From NCBI GenBank assembly GCA_020445335.1, contig JAGRGU010000072.1, positions 454 to 43,094 on the forward strand: a DNA stretch of 42,641 nt, written 5' to 3'. The first letter of the stretch is position 1. Each line of letters begins with the position of its first letter. The position numbers and the translations under genes are program-made. This document shows, in pieces, positions 9,494 to 18,202 of the stretch. Below the pieces are notes generated by a model, which worked only from the letters and a program-made list of their open reading frames with translations, was not told the origin of the DNA and did not search any database. Source of the DNA: Gammaproteobacteria bacterium. Its GTDB lineage: Bacteria; Pseudomonadota; Gammaproteobacteria; Chromatiales; Chromatiaceae.

Positions 9494-10740
9494 CTCAGCA
9501 ACTCGTTGAAGGGAATGAAACTGACGCTGTCACCCCGCCGCAGAGGCGTGCCTTCGGGCAGTATCGCCAGACCGTTCGCCCAGGCAAGCGAACTGAGCAC
9601 GCCGGACGAGCGGCTTCTATAGGTAGATACCCACGCCTCCCCCTGTGCGTCCAGATCCAGCCGGGCGCGGGCAAACTCCCGCCGCTTGTCGGGTTGCATC
9701 CAGTCGAAGTCGATTTTTGCGCTGACTGCCCTGGGCACCAGCGACCCGCTGACTCCCTGACTCCTCAGAATGAAGGGGCGCGCCAACAGGCAGTAGGTGA
9801 CGAAGAGAGAGACCGGATTGCCGGGCGTGCCGATGAAGGGCACATTACCGATATGGCCGAAGGCCAGCGGCTTGCCGGGACGGATCGCGATCTTCCACAG
9901 ATCCAGACTTCCAAGTCTCTCCACCGCCGGCTTGATATGATCCTCCTCTCCGACCGAAACGCCGCCCGAGGCCATCACCATGTCCGCCTGAGCTGCCGCC
10001 GCTTCCAGCGCCGTGCAGGTGGCTTCGAAGGTATCCTCGACGATCCCCAGCCTGATCACCTCGCAGCCGATGCTCTCCAGCAACCCCTCCAGCGTGAACT
10101 CGTTGGAGTTGTAGATCTGTCCTGGCCCCAGCGGCACGCCCGGCATCACCAATTCGTCGCCTGAAGAGAATATCGCCACCTTCAGGCGCCGGTAGACGCT
10201 GACCTCGGCGACGCCGACCGACGCGAGCAGACCCATGTGCTGGGGACCCAGACGGGTTCCGGCGGTGAGCACCTCATGCCCGGCGCGGATATCCTCTCCC
10301 GCCCTGCGGATGTTGGCGCCGGGTGCCGCAGGCTGATCGATTACGACATGATCACCATCCCGTCGGCACACCTCCTGGATGACGATACAATCGGCATTTT
10401 CCGGCACCGGCGCTCCGGTAAATATCCGCGCTGCGGTGCCCGGTACGAGAGGCGCCCCGGCGGCGCCAGCCGGGATGCGTTGTGAAATCGGCAGTCGTAC
10501 ACCCGGCGCCACGAGATCGGAGCTGTTGACGGCATAACCATCCATCGCACTGTTGTCCCATGGAGGCATTGTGATACGACTCACGACGCCGGACGCCAAT
10601 ACCCGACCCAGCGCACGCGCGATCGGGACCTCTTCCCGCCCTTCCACCGTCCGCGCGTGAGTGAGCAGCAGCTCCAGCGCATCCTCGAGCGACTTCAGCC
10701 CGCCCGCGCCGCCGTGAGAACCGCAATCGCATGAACTCAT
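9490..10740 (-). CDS. moeA: Molybdopterin molybdenumtransferase MoeA
   Basis: A 416-residue enzyme that inserts molybdate into adenylylated molybdopterin in the final cofactor step. Features include the N-terminal linker SLEDALELLLTHA, the signature PPWDNSAMDGYAV near residue 60, the MoCF domain with SSGDELV and IYNSNEFTLEGLLES, the GGVSVGEEDHIKPAVE stretch, and PGKPLAFG followed by GTPGNPVS. A GGAG sits about nine bases before the ATG at 10740. The first 14 residues (SSCDCGSHGGAGG) are Cys/His/Gly-rich and look like an appendage rather than part of the family core. It lies 18 bases after moaB and overlaps moaD, so the three form one operon. Confidence 0.94.
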   Translation of the reverse strand: MSSCDCGSHGGAGGLKSLEDALELLLTHARTVEGREEVPIARALGRVLASGVVSRITMPPWDNSAMDGYAVNSSDLVAPGVRLPISQRIPAGAAGAPLVPGTAARIFTGAPVPENADCIVIQEVCRRDGDHVVIDQPAAPGANIRRAGEDIRAGHEVLTAGTRLGPQHMGLLASVGVAEVSVYRRLKVAIFSSGDELVMPGVPLGPGQIYNSNEFTLEGLLESIGCEVIRLGIVEDTFEATCTALEAAAAQADMVMASGGVSVGEEDHIKPAVERLGSLDLWKIAIRPGKPLAFGHIGNVPFIGTPGNPVSLFVTYCLLARPFILRSQGVSGSLVPRAVSAKIDFDWMQPDKRREFARARLDLDAQGEAWVSTYRSRSSGVLSSLAWANGLAILPEGTPLRRGDSVSFIPFNELLR

Positions 10741-10758
10741 CAGTCTGTTCTCCGGTAG

Positions 10759-11277
10759 TCAGGCTCGAAACATCTGCGCGAAGTTGCATGGACGGGTGCG
10801 ATGGTCGAGCTGCGGCAGCAGAATCTTCTCCCAGCCGGTGCGACAGGCACCGGTCGAGCCGGGGAGACAGAAGATGAGCGTCTGATTGGTGAGACCGGCG
10901 ATCGCCCTTGACTGGATCGCAGACGCGCCGATCTCCTCCATCGATACCGCCCGAAACAGCTCGCCGAATCCCTCGATCGGTTTGTCCAGCAACGGTATGA
11001 CCGCCTCCGGGGTACTGTCCCGACCGGCGATTCCGGTGCCTCCGGTGCTCAGGATCACATGCACTCCCGGGTCGGCGATCCAGCGTGAAAACTCGGCACG
11101 CATCTGGTAGACATCGTCTTTTACGATGCGTTTGTCGACCACTAAATGGCCGGCCGCCTCGGCACCCTCCTTGAGGATTCTGCCCGATTTGTCGGTCTCC
11201 TCGGTACGCGTGTCCGAGACGGTCAATACGGCGATATTCAGCGGCACAAACCCGGCCTCGTCGAAATGTTCGGTCAT
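10759..11277 (-). CDS. moaB: Molybdenum cofactor biosynthesis protein MoaB
   Basis: A 172-residue MoaB/Mog-type protein. The family binds molybdopterin and, in the Mog branch, adenylylates it. Visible features are the opening PLNIAVLTVSDTRTEETDKSG and the phosphate/pterin-binding STGGTGIAGRDSTPEAV near residue 97. The later stretch FGELFRAVSMEEIGASAIQSRAIAGL and the closing LPGSTGACRTGWEKILLPQLDHRTRPCNF, typical of MoaB, are also present. A strong ribosome site, GGAGGAGAT, lies just before the ATG at 11277. In organisms without mog the MoaB protein may do the adenylylation; no mog gene is in this window. It is the first clear molybdenum gene of the cluster. Confidence 0.9.
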   Translation of the reverse strand: MTEHFDEAGFVPLNIAVLTVSDTRTEETDKSGRILKEGAEAAGHLVVDKRIVKDDVYQMRAEFSRWIADPGVHVILSTGGTGIAGRDSTPEAVIPLLDKPIEGFGELFRAVSMEEIGASAIQSRAIAGLTNQTLIFCLPGSTGACRTGWEKILLPQLDHRTRPCNFAQMFRA

Positions 11278-11338
11278 ATCTCCTCCAGCTGGCTAACGCC
11301 AGCTCGGTCAGTCAAAAGTGTTGCGAGAGGTGCCGGCT

Positions 11339-12274
11339 TCAGGCTAACGAGAAGCCGAACGACTCCTGAAACCGGGCGGCAAACTGTTCCGGCGTAAATT
11401 GATGATTCTGCGTTCCCGCCTGCTCGATCTTGATGGCACCCATCAATGCGGCGACACGACCGGTGACCTCCCAATCCATACCGCTGAGCAGCCCGTAGAG
11501 CAGGCCGGCCCGATAGGCGTCGCCGCAACCGGTGGGATCGACCAGCGCGGAGGTGCGGGCTGCGGGAATCCGATGCTCACTGTCGCCTGTGTAGATGACC
11601 GAGCCGTTGCCGCCCCGGGTAACGACAACCGCCTCCACACGCTCGGCCAGCCGGCTCGGAGAGAGCGCGGTGCGCTCCTCCATCAGTCTGGCTTCGTAAT
11701 CGTTGAACGCCAGCCAGCTCGCCTGCTCGACAAAGCGCAGCAACTCCTCGCCGTTGAACATCGGCATCCCCTGCCCTGGATCGAACATGAACGGAACGCC
11801 GGCTTCCGCGAACTGCCGGGCATGTTCGATCATCCCCTCGCGACCATCAGGGGAGACCAGGCCCAGCGTACACTCCGGCGCAGCGGCAACGCTGTTGCGG
11901 TGCGAGAAGTTCATTGCGCCCGGGTGGAATGCGGTGATCTGGTTGTCATCCTTGTCGGTGGTGATGTAGGCCTGCGCGGTGTACTCGCCGGGAATCTCGA
12001 GCAGGTGGTCACGGCTGACGCCACAACTATCCATCCACTCGGCGTAGGGCGCGAAATCCGTACCCACGGTGCCCATCGGCTTGCCCTCGCCGCCGAGCAG
12101 GTTGAGGTTGTAGGCGATGTTGCCGGCACAACCGCCAAACTCGCGGCGCAGGTCGGGCACCAGAAAGGAGACGTTCAGGATATGGACCTGCTCGGGCAGG
12201 ATGTGATTCTTGAAATGATCGTGGAACACCATGATGGTGTCATAGGCAAAAGAGCCGCAGATCAGCGCTGGCAT
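11339..12274 (-). CDS. PfkB-family (ribokinase/adenosine kinase-like) carbohydrate kinase
   Basis: A 311-residue sugar or nucleoside kinase of the PfkB superfamily. It has the N-terminal substrate-site glycines in RREFGGCAGNIAYNLNLLGG near residue 48, and the C-terminal signature DPTGCGDAYRAGLLYGLL, which contains the catalytic aspartate and anion hole, near residue 248. The pattern is closest to adenosine kinase-like members (FNDYEARLMEERT, VVVTRGGNGSVIY), but I cannot assign a substrate with certainty. ATG at 12274 is preferred, with GGAG five bases upstream; a GTG at 12280 overlaps that site. It precedes moaB by 61 bases and may share its transcript. No known molybdenum role fits, so the link may be positional only. 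Confidence 0.87.
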   Translation of the reverse strand: MPALICGSFAYDTIMVFHDHFKNHILPEQVHILNVSFLVPDLRREFGGCAGNIAYNLNLLGGEGKPMGTVGTDFAPYAEWMDSCGVSRDHLLEIPGEYTAQAYITTDKDDNQITAFHPGAMNFSHRNSVAAAPECTLGLVSPDGREGMIEHARQFAEAGVPFMFDPGQGMPMFNGEELLRFVEQASWLAFNDYEARLMEERTALSPSRLAERVEAVVVTRGGNGSVIYTGDSEHRIPAARTSALVDPTGCGDAYRAGLLYGLLSGMDWEVTGRVAALMGAIKIEQAGTQNHQFTPEQFAARFQESFGFSLA

Positions 12275-12341
12275 AGCCACTCCGTGAGCGATTACAGAGA
12301 GCCGTCGATTCTACACCAAAGCTGGCGCTACCGGCGTGGCA

Positions 12342-14552
12342 TCACGCATCTTGCTGCCGTCGCAGCAGCTTACGCACCTCCTCTGCCGGCTCCGGACGCC
12401 CGAGAAAGAAACCCTGCGCCCTGACCCGTTGCAGCTGGCGCAGATAGTCAACGTGCGCCTCGCGCTCCACCCCTTCGACGACCACCTCCAGATCGAGCTC
12501 GCGCGCCATTGCCAGCACCGCGGTAACGATGGAGCTGTGATCCTTCTTCGATTCGATTCCCGATATGAAAGAGCGGTCTATCTTGAGCGTATTGAGAGGC
12601 AGCGAATGGAGATAGCTCAGCGACGAGTAGCCGATGCCGAAGTCGTCAACCGCCATGCGCACACCGTTTGCCGCCAACTGCTGGAATTTGCTGACCGCCT
12701 GATCCATGTCCTTCATCAGGATGTTCTCGGTGATTTCGATCTCCAGCTGCTCCCCCGCTACGCCATGTTTCTTCAGAACCTCGAGCACCCTCCGTTCAAA
12801 CTCTGGTTGCATCAGCTGTGCCGCTGAGATATTGACCGCCATCTGTACGCCGTTGAACCCGAGCTGCTGCCAGGACTTGAGCTCGCGACAAGCGCTGTCG
12901 AGCACCCAGTTGCCGATCTCGATGATCAATCCAGTCTCCTCGGAGAGCGGAATAAACTGATCCGGAAGCAGCAGACCGCGCTCCGGATGACTCCAGCGTA
13001 TCAGCGCCTCCATACCGCAGATACGATTGCTGGAAATGTCGTATTGCGGTTGATAGAAGAGCTCAAACTCCTTCTTCTCCAGCGCCTTGCGAATACCGTT
13101 CTCCAGCGACAACTGACGATGGAACGCCGACTTCATATTGTCTGCGAAGAACTCGTAGCCGTTCTTGCCGTGCGTTTTGATATGGTACATCGCCATGTCG
13201 GCGTTCTTGATCAGCACATCGATACTCTGACCGTCTTCCGGAAAGATCGCGATGCCGATGCTGAAGCTGACGAATACCTCATAGCCATCCAGCACCACCG
13301 GCCCCTTGAGCCGCTCGATGATCTTGTGTGCCACCATGCCGGCGTCTTCGCGCCCGGCGATATCCGGCACCAACAGGTTGAACTCGTCGCCACCAACCCG
13401 CGCCAGCGTGTCGCCGTCGCGCAGACAGGACTGCAGGCGCAGCGCGACGGTCTGCAGCAGCTGGTCACCGGCCAGATGGCCGAGCGAGTCGTTGATCATC
13501 TTGAACCTGTCCATGTCCAGGAACATCACCGCCAGCTTGTTCTTGTTGCGCTTTGCCTGCGAGATGGCCAGGTTGAGTCGGTCGCGAAACAACGACCGAT
13601 TGGGCAGATTGGTAAGCAGGTCGTGATAGAGTTGGTAGTTGATCAGCTCTTCGGCCCGCTTGCGCTCGCTGATATCACGCGCCACGCCGTAGGTGCCTAC
13701 ATAACGCTCTTTGTCATCACCCTCAGGGGCGGTATAGACGCCCATCGCGTTCATCTCGATTGTGATCGTGCGCGATTCGAAATAGCGATACGGAAGCGAA
13801 GAGCTTTTACACAGCAGGCGGAATTCGATGTTGCGACTGGCGCGGTTGCCGGTGCGTCGCTCATCGAAAACGAAGCGGGCCTTCTGGATATCCTCCTTGT
13901 GCACAAACTCTGAGTAGTGGCGACCGATCAAGTCTTCGGTTTCATAACCCAGCAGCGGCTTTATGCGGTCGTTGACGAAGGCGAACTTCCCTTCGCTATC
14001 GAGCATATAGATGATGTCGGGGGAGTTGTTGACAATGAATCGGTATCGGTGCTCGGAGGCCTCCAGGCAGCGATGCATCTCCTGGATGTTGCGCTCCAGA
14101 GCACGCTTCTTCAGCGCGCGACTGACCACCCGGGCCAGGTCCTCCGGTGCATAAGGTTTGCGCAGGAACTCCTGCGCGCCGCAACGCAGCGCTTCCGTCG
14201 CGCTCTCGAAGGTGGTTTCGCCGCTGACAACGATGACATCGACGTCCGAATACTCCGCTTGGACCCGATGCATCACCTCGTAGCCGTCCACACCCGGCAT
14301 GTTGAGATCGAGCAGCAGCAGATCGACCTGCTCGCGTGCGAGCACCGCAAGCGCATCCGCGCCACCGGTCGCGAGCGAGCAGCGATGTCCGTAGGCTTCG
14401 AGCAGATCCTTGACGCTGGCGCGCATGCGCGCTTCGTCGTCGACGATCAAAATCCGGCTCTCACACCCTCCGTTTGGTTGGGCTTCCTCTCCCTGATAAT
14501 CGCTTATTGGAAAGCTGTACTTGGCATCCAACCAAGATGCAGAGGCCTTCAT
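12342..14552 (-). CDS. REC-PAS-GGDEF-EAL cyclic-di-GMP signalling response regulator
   Basis: A 736-residue cytoplasmic response regulator that can probably make and break cyclic di-GMP. Residues 32-150 are a receiver domain with acidic pocket D38/D39, phosphoacceptor D82 (LLLDLNMPG) and K132. A PAS domain follows (about 165-295, YRFIVNNSPDIIYML). The GGDEF domain (about 305-465) has an intact GGDEF at 387-391 and an inhibitory RxxD site (R378-D381) five residues before it. The EAL domain (about 480-730) has EALIRW at 515, NISAAQL, EITEN, VDDFGIGYSS and LKIDRSFI, so both active sites look intact. The first 31 residues are a non-conserved extension. AAGGTGGG precedes the ATG. It lies 67 bases after the histidine kinase gene, which suggests the two are partners. 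Confidence 0.93.
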   Translation of the reverse strand: MKASASWLDAKYSFPISDYQGEEAQPNGGCESRILIVDDEARMRASVKDLLEAYGHRCSLATGGADALAVLAREQVDLLLLDLNMPGVDGYEVMHRVQAEYSDVDVIVVSGETTFESATEALRCGAQEFLRKPYAPEDLARVVSRALKKRALERNIQEMHRCLEASEHRYRFIVNNSPDIIYMLDSEGKFAFVNDRIKPLLGYETEDLIGRHYSEFVHKEDIQKARFVFDERRTGNRASRNIEFRLLCKSSSLPYRYFESRTITIEMNAMGVYTAPEGDDKERYVGTYGVARDISERKRAEELINYQLYHDLLTNLPNRSLFRDRLNLAISQAKRNKNKLAVMFLDMDRFKMINDSLGHLAGDQLLQTVALRLQSCLRDGDTLARVGGDEFNLLVPDIAGREDAGMVAHKIIERLKGPVVLDGYEVFVSFSIGIAIFPEDGQSIDVLIKNADMAMYHIKTHGKNGYEFFADNMKSAFHRQLSLENGIRKALEKKEFELFYQPQYDISSNRICGMEALIRWSHPERGLLLPDQFIPLSEETGLIIEIGNWVLDSACRELKSWQQLGFNGVQMAVNISAAQLMQPEFERRVLEVLKKHGVAGEQLEIEITENILMKDMDQAVSKFQQLAANGVRMAVDDFGIGYSSLSYLHSLPLNTLKIDRSFISGIESKKDHSSIVTAVLAMARELDLEVVVEGVEREAHVDYLRQLQRVRAQGFFLGRPEPAEEVRKLLRRQQDA

Positions 14553-14619
14553 AGACCCACCTTTATTTTGTATACAATCCCGGCATCAAGCATTCAGCAA
14601 CCGCTGATGCCAAACGAAA

Positions 14620-16749
14620 CTACTGATTTTCCACACTTCGCGGGAGATGAATGATGAATTCTGCCCCGCTTTTTACTCCGTTGCTACAACTAATGGAACC
14701 GTCGATGTCAGAGAGCAGATTTTTGACGATCGTCAGCCCCAGCCCCGAATGCGCTCCTCCCTTGGTGCTTTTCACCGGACGAAAGACGCTGTCCAACAGT
14801 TCCTCCGCAATTCCCGGTCCGCTATCCGCCAATCTCAGCTCAATGTACTGAATTCCGTCTATATTGACCCTGTCGCGACTGGTGACGGAGAGCACGCCGC
14901 CCTCCGGCATCGCCTCGACTGCGTTCTTTATCAGATTGGTCAGAATCTGCTTCAGACTGTTCCTGTTGCTCAGAATCGGTGGCGCGCTGTCGTCCAGATT
15001 CACCTCTGCGCGAATACCCCGGGTGACGAAGTGCGAGACTCTGAACACGCCAAGCAGGTCGCGAATCAACTCGTTGACGTCGACAACGCCGTGAGCAACC
15101 TCCTGCATCGGCGTGATATCGCGCATGCGCAGGATGATTCCCGCCACGCGTTCGATCTCCTCGCTGAGTATTGACAGCTGATCCTGCACTCCGCTCTCGT
15201 TGCCCAGACGGATCGACAGCACCTGCAGGTAGTTCTTGATGATCGCCAGCGGATTGTTGGCTTCGTGCACCAGCTTGCGTAGCTGGCTCTGCTTCAGCTC
15301 CCGCTCCTGCTGCAGCGCCTCTTCGCGACCACGCGCGAGCAACTGCCTCTGCTCCACCGCGGTCGCCAGCGTCTCGGCGAAACAGCGCAGGAACTCCGCG
15401 TCACGTGTCAACCGGTGCAGATCGACACGCGAAACAGCCGCGGCAACCACACCGATATCGTTCACGCCGCGGTGCAGCGGCAGGCAGATCATGCCCTCCT
15501 TGCCGAGCATCTCCACCAGCTGCCGATCGACGACCGAGAGCCGCTCCGCGACCCCTGGGTCGAGCGAGGAGACGACCCGCCGCCCCATCACCGATTCTGC
15601 CAGCAGACTCCGCCCCGGCTTCAGCTTCAGCACGAACTCGGAGATCTGTTCCTGCTCCGCGCAATTGGCGACCACGGCGCTGATCGAGCCGCCATCGGCA
15701 TCGCAGAGAAAGCAGATGCCGCTGCCGATACCGAACAGCATGCTGAGATCATGCAGGCTGGTGCGCAGCACCGCCTGCAGCTCTCCGCTTGCTGCGAGAT
15801 GGCGCTGGATTCCGTCGAGCAGCGCAAATTCACGCACCTTTCGCGCCAAGCCCAGGCGCACATCTTCGCTGTCGGTGGAAAAATCCTGCTCCACGCCAAG
15901 CTGCCAGTCGATGCTCACACCAAAGGTTGAGGCGACAGCGGCAACGCTCTCCTGCACCCCGGCAAGCAGACCCTTGACCTCGGCCTCGGAGAGTTCGAAC
16001 AGCTGCTCCGCCTGTTCGACGAGGGTCTCATCCGGCGCCATCCGCGTCACCAGCCGGCGACTGAAGTTAACCAGTTTGACCAGCCGTGGCGCATCCAGAA
16101 TGCTCGCAGTCGACTCGCGCTGATATCGCAACGCATCGACCAGCAACGGCGTCGCGCCCCACTGACGGGCGATTTGCCCGGCGAGTTGGCTGGCGGTCAC
16201 ACCGTAGAGCGCGATCTCGCTGTCGTCGAGCTCGCCCTCAGGGAGGTCGCGACCGATCAGTTGCGCATACTGGGTGGGTGCCCGTTGGAGGAGCAGCAGT
16301 GCCCCCGTTTTATGCAGCAGACCAGCAAGATAGGCCTCTTCGGTGCGTTCGTATCCTACCAATTGCGCCAGTCCCCTGGCACAGTGAGCGGTTGCCAGCG
16401 AGTCGCGCCATACCCTGCCCAACTGCCGCCCATGCGACTCGTCGAATGGCGAGAAGAAGTGATCCACCGCGGTAGTGATCGCGATCGTTCTGACCGTGTT
16501 GACGCCGAGCTTGACCAATTGTCGACTGAAACTCTCGCCCGCGGCACCGCTGTGGGTCAACTCCGATTGCTCAGCCGCTGCGAGAACCTTGGCGCACAGG
16601 CCTACATCCCGCTGGACTATTTCCGATAACTCATCGAAACTGACGTCTGCCTTGTGGCAGGCCTCGATGAGTTGCAGCAGGACGTGCGGAACGGAGGGCA
16701 ACTGTCCCAGTTCGTAATTATCGATATTATTGTCAGGGAAACCGCCCAT
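14620..16749 (-). CDS. HDOD-GAF sensor histidine kinase
   Basis: A 709-residue soluble hybrid signalling protein with no membrane segment. Residues about 10-220 form an HDOD domain (LPSVPHVLLQLIEA, QRDVGLCAKVLAAAEQ, KLGVNTVRTIAITTAVDHFF, YLAGLLHKTGALLL); the metal-binding His-Asp of true HD domains is absent, as expected for HDOD. Residues about 310-470 form a GAF domain (LQAVLRTSLHDLSMLFG, GMICLPLHRG). The kinase core has the phosphoacceptor H495 in LRKLVHEANNPLAIIKNY, the N box LTNLIKNAVEAMPEGG, the G1 box ADSGPGI and the G2 box SGLGLTIVKNLL. ATG at 16749 is preferred over a TTG at 16755 because GGTGA lies seven bases upstream. It is likely co-transcribed with the following REC-GGDEF-EAL gene and would phosphorylate it. 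Confidence 0.92.
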   Translation of the reverse strand: MGGFPDNNIDNYELGQLPSVPHVLLQLIEACHKADVSFDELSEIVQRDVGLCAKVLAAAEQSELTHSGAAGESFSRQLVKLGVNTVRTIAITTAVDHFFSPFDESHGRQLGRVWRDSLATAHCARGLAQLVGYERTEEAYLAGLLHKTGALLLLQRAPTQYAQLIGRDLPEGELDDSEIALYGVTASQLAGQIARQWGATPLLVDALRYQRESTASILDAPRLVKLVNFSRRLVTRMAPDETLVEQAEQLFELSEAEVKGLLAGVQESVAAVASTFGVSIDWQLGVEQDFSTDSEDVRLGLARKVREFALLDGIQRHLAASGELQAVLRTSLHDLSMLFGIGSGICFLCDADGGSISAVVANCAEQEQISEFVLKLKPGRSLLAESVMGRRVVSSLDPGVAERLSVVDRQLVEMLGKEGMICLPLHRGVNDIGVVAAAVSRVDLHRLTRDAEFLRCFAETLATAVEQRQLLARGREEALQQERELKQSQLRKLVHEANNPLAIIKNYLQVLSIRLGNESGVQDQLSILSEEIERVAGIILRMRDITPMQEVAHGVVDVNELIRDLLGVFRVSHFVTRGIRAEVNLDDSAPPILSNRNSLKQILTNLIKNAVEAMPEGGVLSVTSRDRVNIDGIQYIELRLADSGPGIAEELLDSVFRPVKSTKGGAHSGLGLTIVKNLLSDIDGSISCSNGVKSGAEFIIHLPRSVENQ

Positions 16750-16822
16750 AGCCAAATCACCGCGACCGATCCGCGACTAAAAAAAATTTAAGATTTTAGT
16801 TATTTTACAAGTTCTTAACGCA

Positions 16823-17836
16823 ATGCTTCATTCTGCAAACAGCGCCAAAATTCTGACGCCCAAACTGCCTGACTGGGGAGCCCTTCTGGCAGTGGTGGCT
16901 AGCACACCTACAGACTCCAGTGTTCCTGGCATTGGTACCCATCTTAGCATCGCCATGGCTCTGGATGGAAAACGTGTGTGCCTCCTCCGATCAGGGCGCC
17001 CCGACAGATCGACAGACGATATCTGCGCTGTGGCCAGCCTTGACCAACTGATCGCCAGCCACGAACGGATGGATATGCCGCAACCGTCACCGGCCGGCAT
17101 CCTCATCCTCCACTGCGACAACCGGCTGCAGCACTTCGAGAGTCTGGCACCCGGACATCAACTCGCTATCGTCGGAATCCTGCAGCAACTTGAGGTGGAT
17201 TTCGACTGCCTGCTGCTTGAAGAGCCAATTTGCGACGGCATGCTGCCGCTGATACGTTCTGCGCCGCTGCTGGTGCTCAGCCTGACGACCGACGGCACAT
17301 CGCTGACCGATTCGTTTCGTGCGCTGCAATCGCTATACAACAAGCCGCTGAATCAACAATCGTATGTATTGGTCGATAGCGCCTCGTCCCTGCCGCAGGC
17401 GCACGGCGCCTTCAAACGGCTGCAACGGGCCGCCTCCCGTTACCTCGGCACGGAACCACACTATCTGGGGCATATGCCGCCACAGGACGCTCAACGCCCA
17501 CTACAGCAGACGTTCGACAGCATGGCGCAACAGCCGGTATCGGCTTTCGACCAATCGCTGCAGGCAATAGCGGAGCGTTTTCGCCGCGCATTGGCGAAAA
17601 CCGGACGATGCAACGTGCTCAGCACCCATTTCCACCAGCGCCACCAATCCAATGCGGCGATTGGAGTGGTACCGGTGCAACTGGCCCCTCAGCAAACGAC
17701 CGACACACCGACCACTGCGCGCGCCGACCGTACGGACCCTGGTCAGAACGACGGCTATCGCGCGGCGACGAGATTCGCGATGCGCTTGGGTGCCGCACGC
17801 CAGAACGGGGAAGAGAATCCGGCCGAGGGACGCTAG
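16823..17836 (+). CDS. MinD/FleN-like protein lacking a P-loop, function unknown
   Basis: A 337-residue protein whose layout recalls the ParA/MinD/FleN ATPases. A beta strand and helix pair (LLAVVASTPTDSSVPGIGTH then LSIAMALDGKRVCLL) sits where the deviant Walker A would be. Next comes a SLDQLIASHERM segment, then FDCLLLEEPICDGMLPLIRSAPLLVLSLTTDGTSLTDSFRALQSLY, which resembles the MinD/FleN core. However, both lysines of the KGGxGKT motif are missing (VPGIGTH aligns there) and the aspartate after strand 2 is replaced. It is therefore probably a non-ATPase relative or a much diverged member. The last 80 residues are Gln/Thr/Ala/Arg-rich and probably disordered. No clear ribosome site precedes the ATG at 16823. 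It is divergent from the HDOD kinase gene, with an AT-rich 73-base gap between them. Confidence 0.75.
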   Translation: MLHSANSAKILTPKLPDWGALLAVVASTPTDSSVPGIGTHLSIAMALDGKRVCLLRSGRPDRSTDDICAVASLDQLIASHERMDMPQPSPAGILILHCDNRLQHFESLAPGHQLAIVGILQQLEVDFDCLLLEEPICDGMLPLIRSAPLLVLSLTTDGTSLTDSFRALQSLYNKPLNQQSYVLVDSASSLPQAHGAFKRLQRAASRYLGTEPHYLGHMPPQDAQRPLQQTFDSMAQQPVSAFDQSLQAIAERFRRALAKTGRCNVLSTHFHQRHQSNAAIGVVPVQLAPQQTTDTPTTARADRTDPGQNDGYRAATRFAMRLGAARQNGEENPAEGR

Positions 17837-17839
17837 AGT

Positions 17840-18202
17840 CTACTGCGCCAGCACCAACAGCCATACCGAGGCTGCCAGCAGAATGCTCAGAAAGACCGCG
17901 GCAGAACCGATATCCTTGGCACGACCCGAGAGTTCGTGACGCTCCCCACCGAACCGGTCCACGACCGCTTCGATCGCAGAATTGAGCAGTTCCACCACCG
18001 GCACCAGCAGCAGAGAAGCGACCAATAGCGCCCGCTCCACACCATCCTCGCCCAGCCACAGGCCGAGCGGCAGCAGCAGTAGCAGTGCCGCCAGTTCCTG
18101 GCGGAATGCCGCCTCGTTCCGAAAGCAGGCTCTGAAACCCGCCAGCGAATAGTTGAAAGCCTTGAAGATCCTGACCAGCCCTCTGTTGCCTTGATCAGCC
18201 AT
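17840..18202 (-). CDS. dgkA: Diacylglycerol kinase DgkA
   Basis: A 120-residue integral membrane kinase that phosphorylates diacylglycerol to phosphatidate for lipid recycling. It has an amphipathic N-terminus ([30 protein letters not shown]), three membrane helices, and the signature [34 protein letters not shown], which carries the catalytic glutamates. The length matches the family (about 120). The ATG at 18202 overlaps the end of gcvPB by eight bases, so it is probably the last gene of the glycine-cleavage transcript. A lipid-recycling role is unrelated to glycine cleavage, so this may be an organisational accident. It is convergent with the MinD-like gene, leaving three bases between the stops. 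Confidence 0.93.
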   Translation of the reverse strand: MADQGNRGLVRIFKAFNYSLAGFRACFRNEAAFRQELAALLLLLPLGLWLGEDGVERALLVASLLLVPVVELLNSAIEAVVDRFGGERHELSGRAKDIGSAAVFLSILLAASVWLLVLAQ

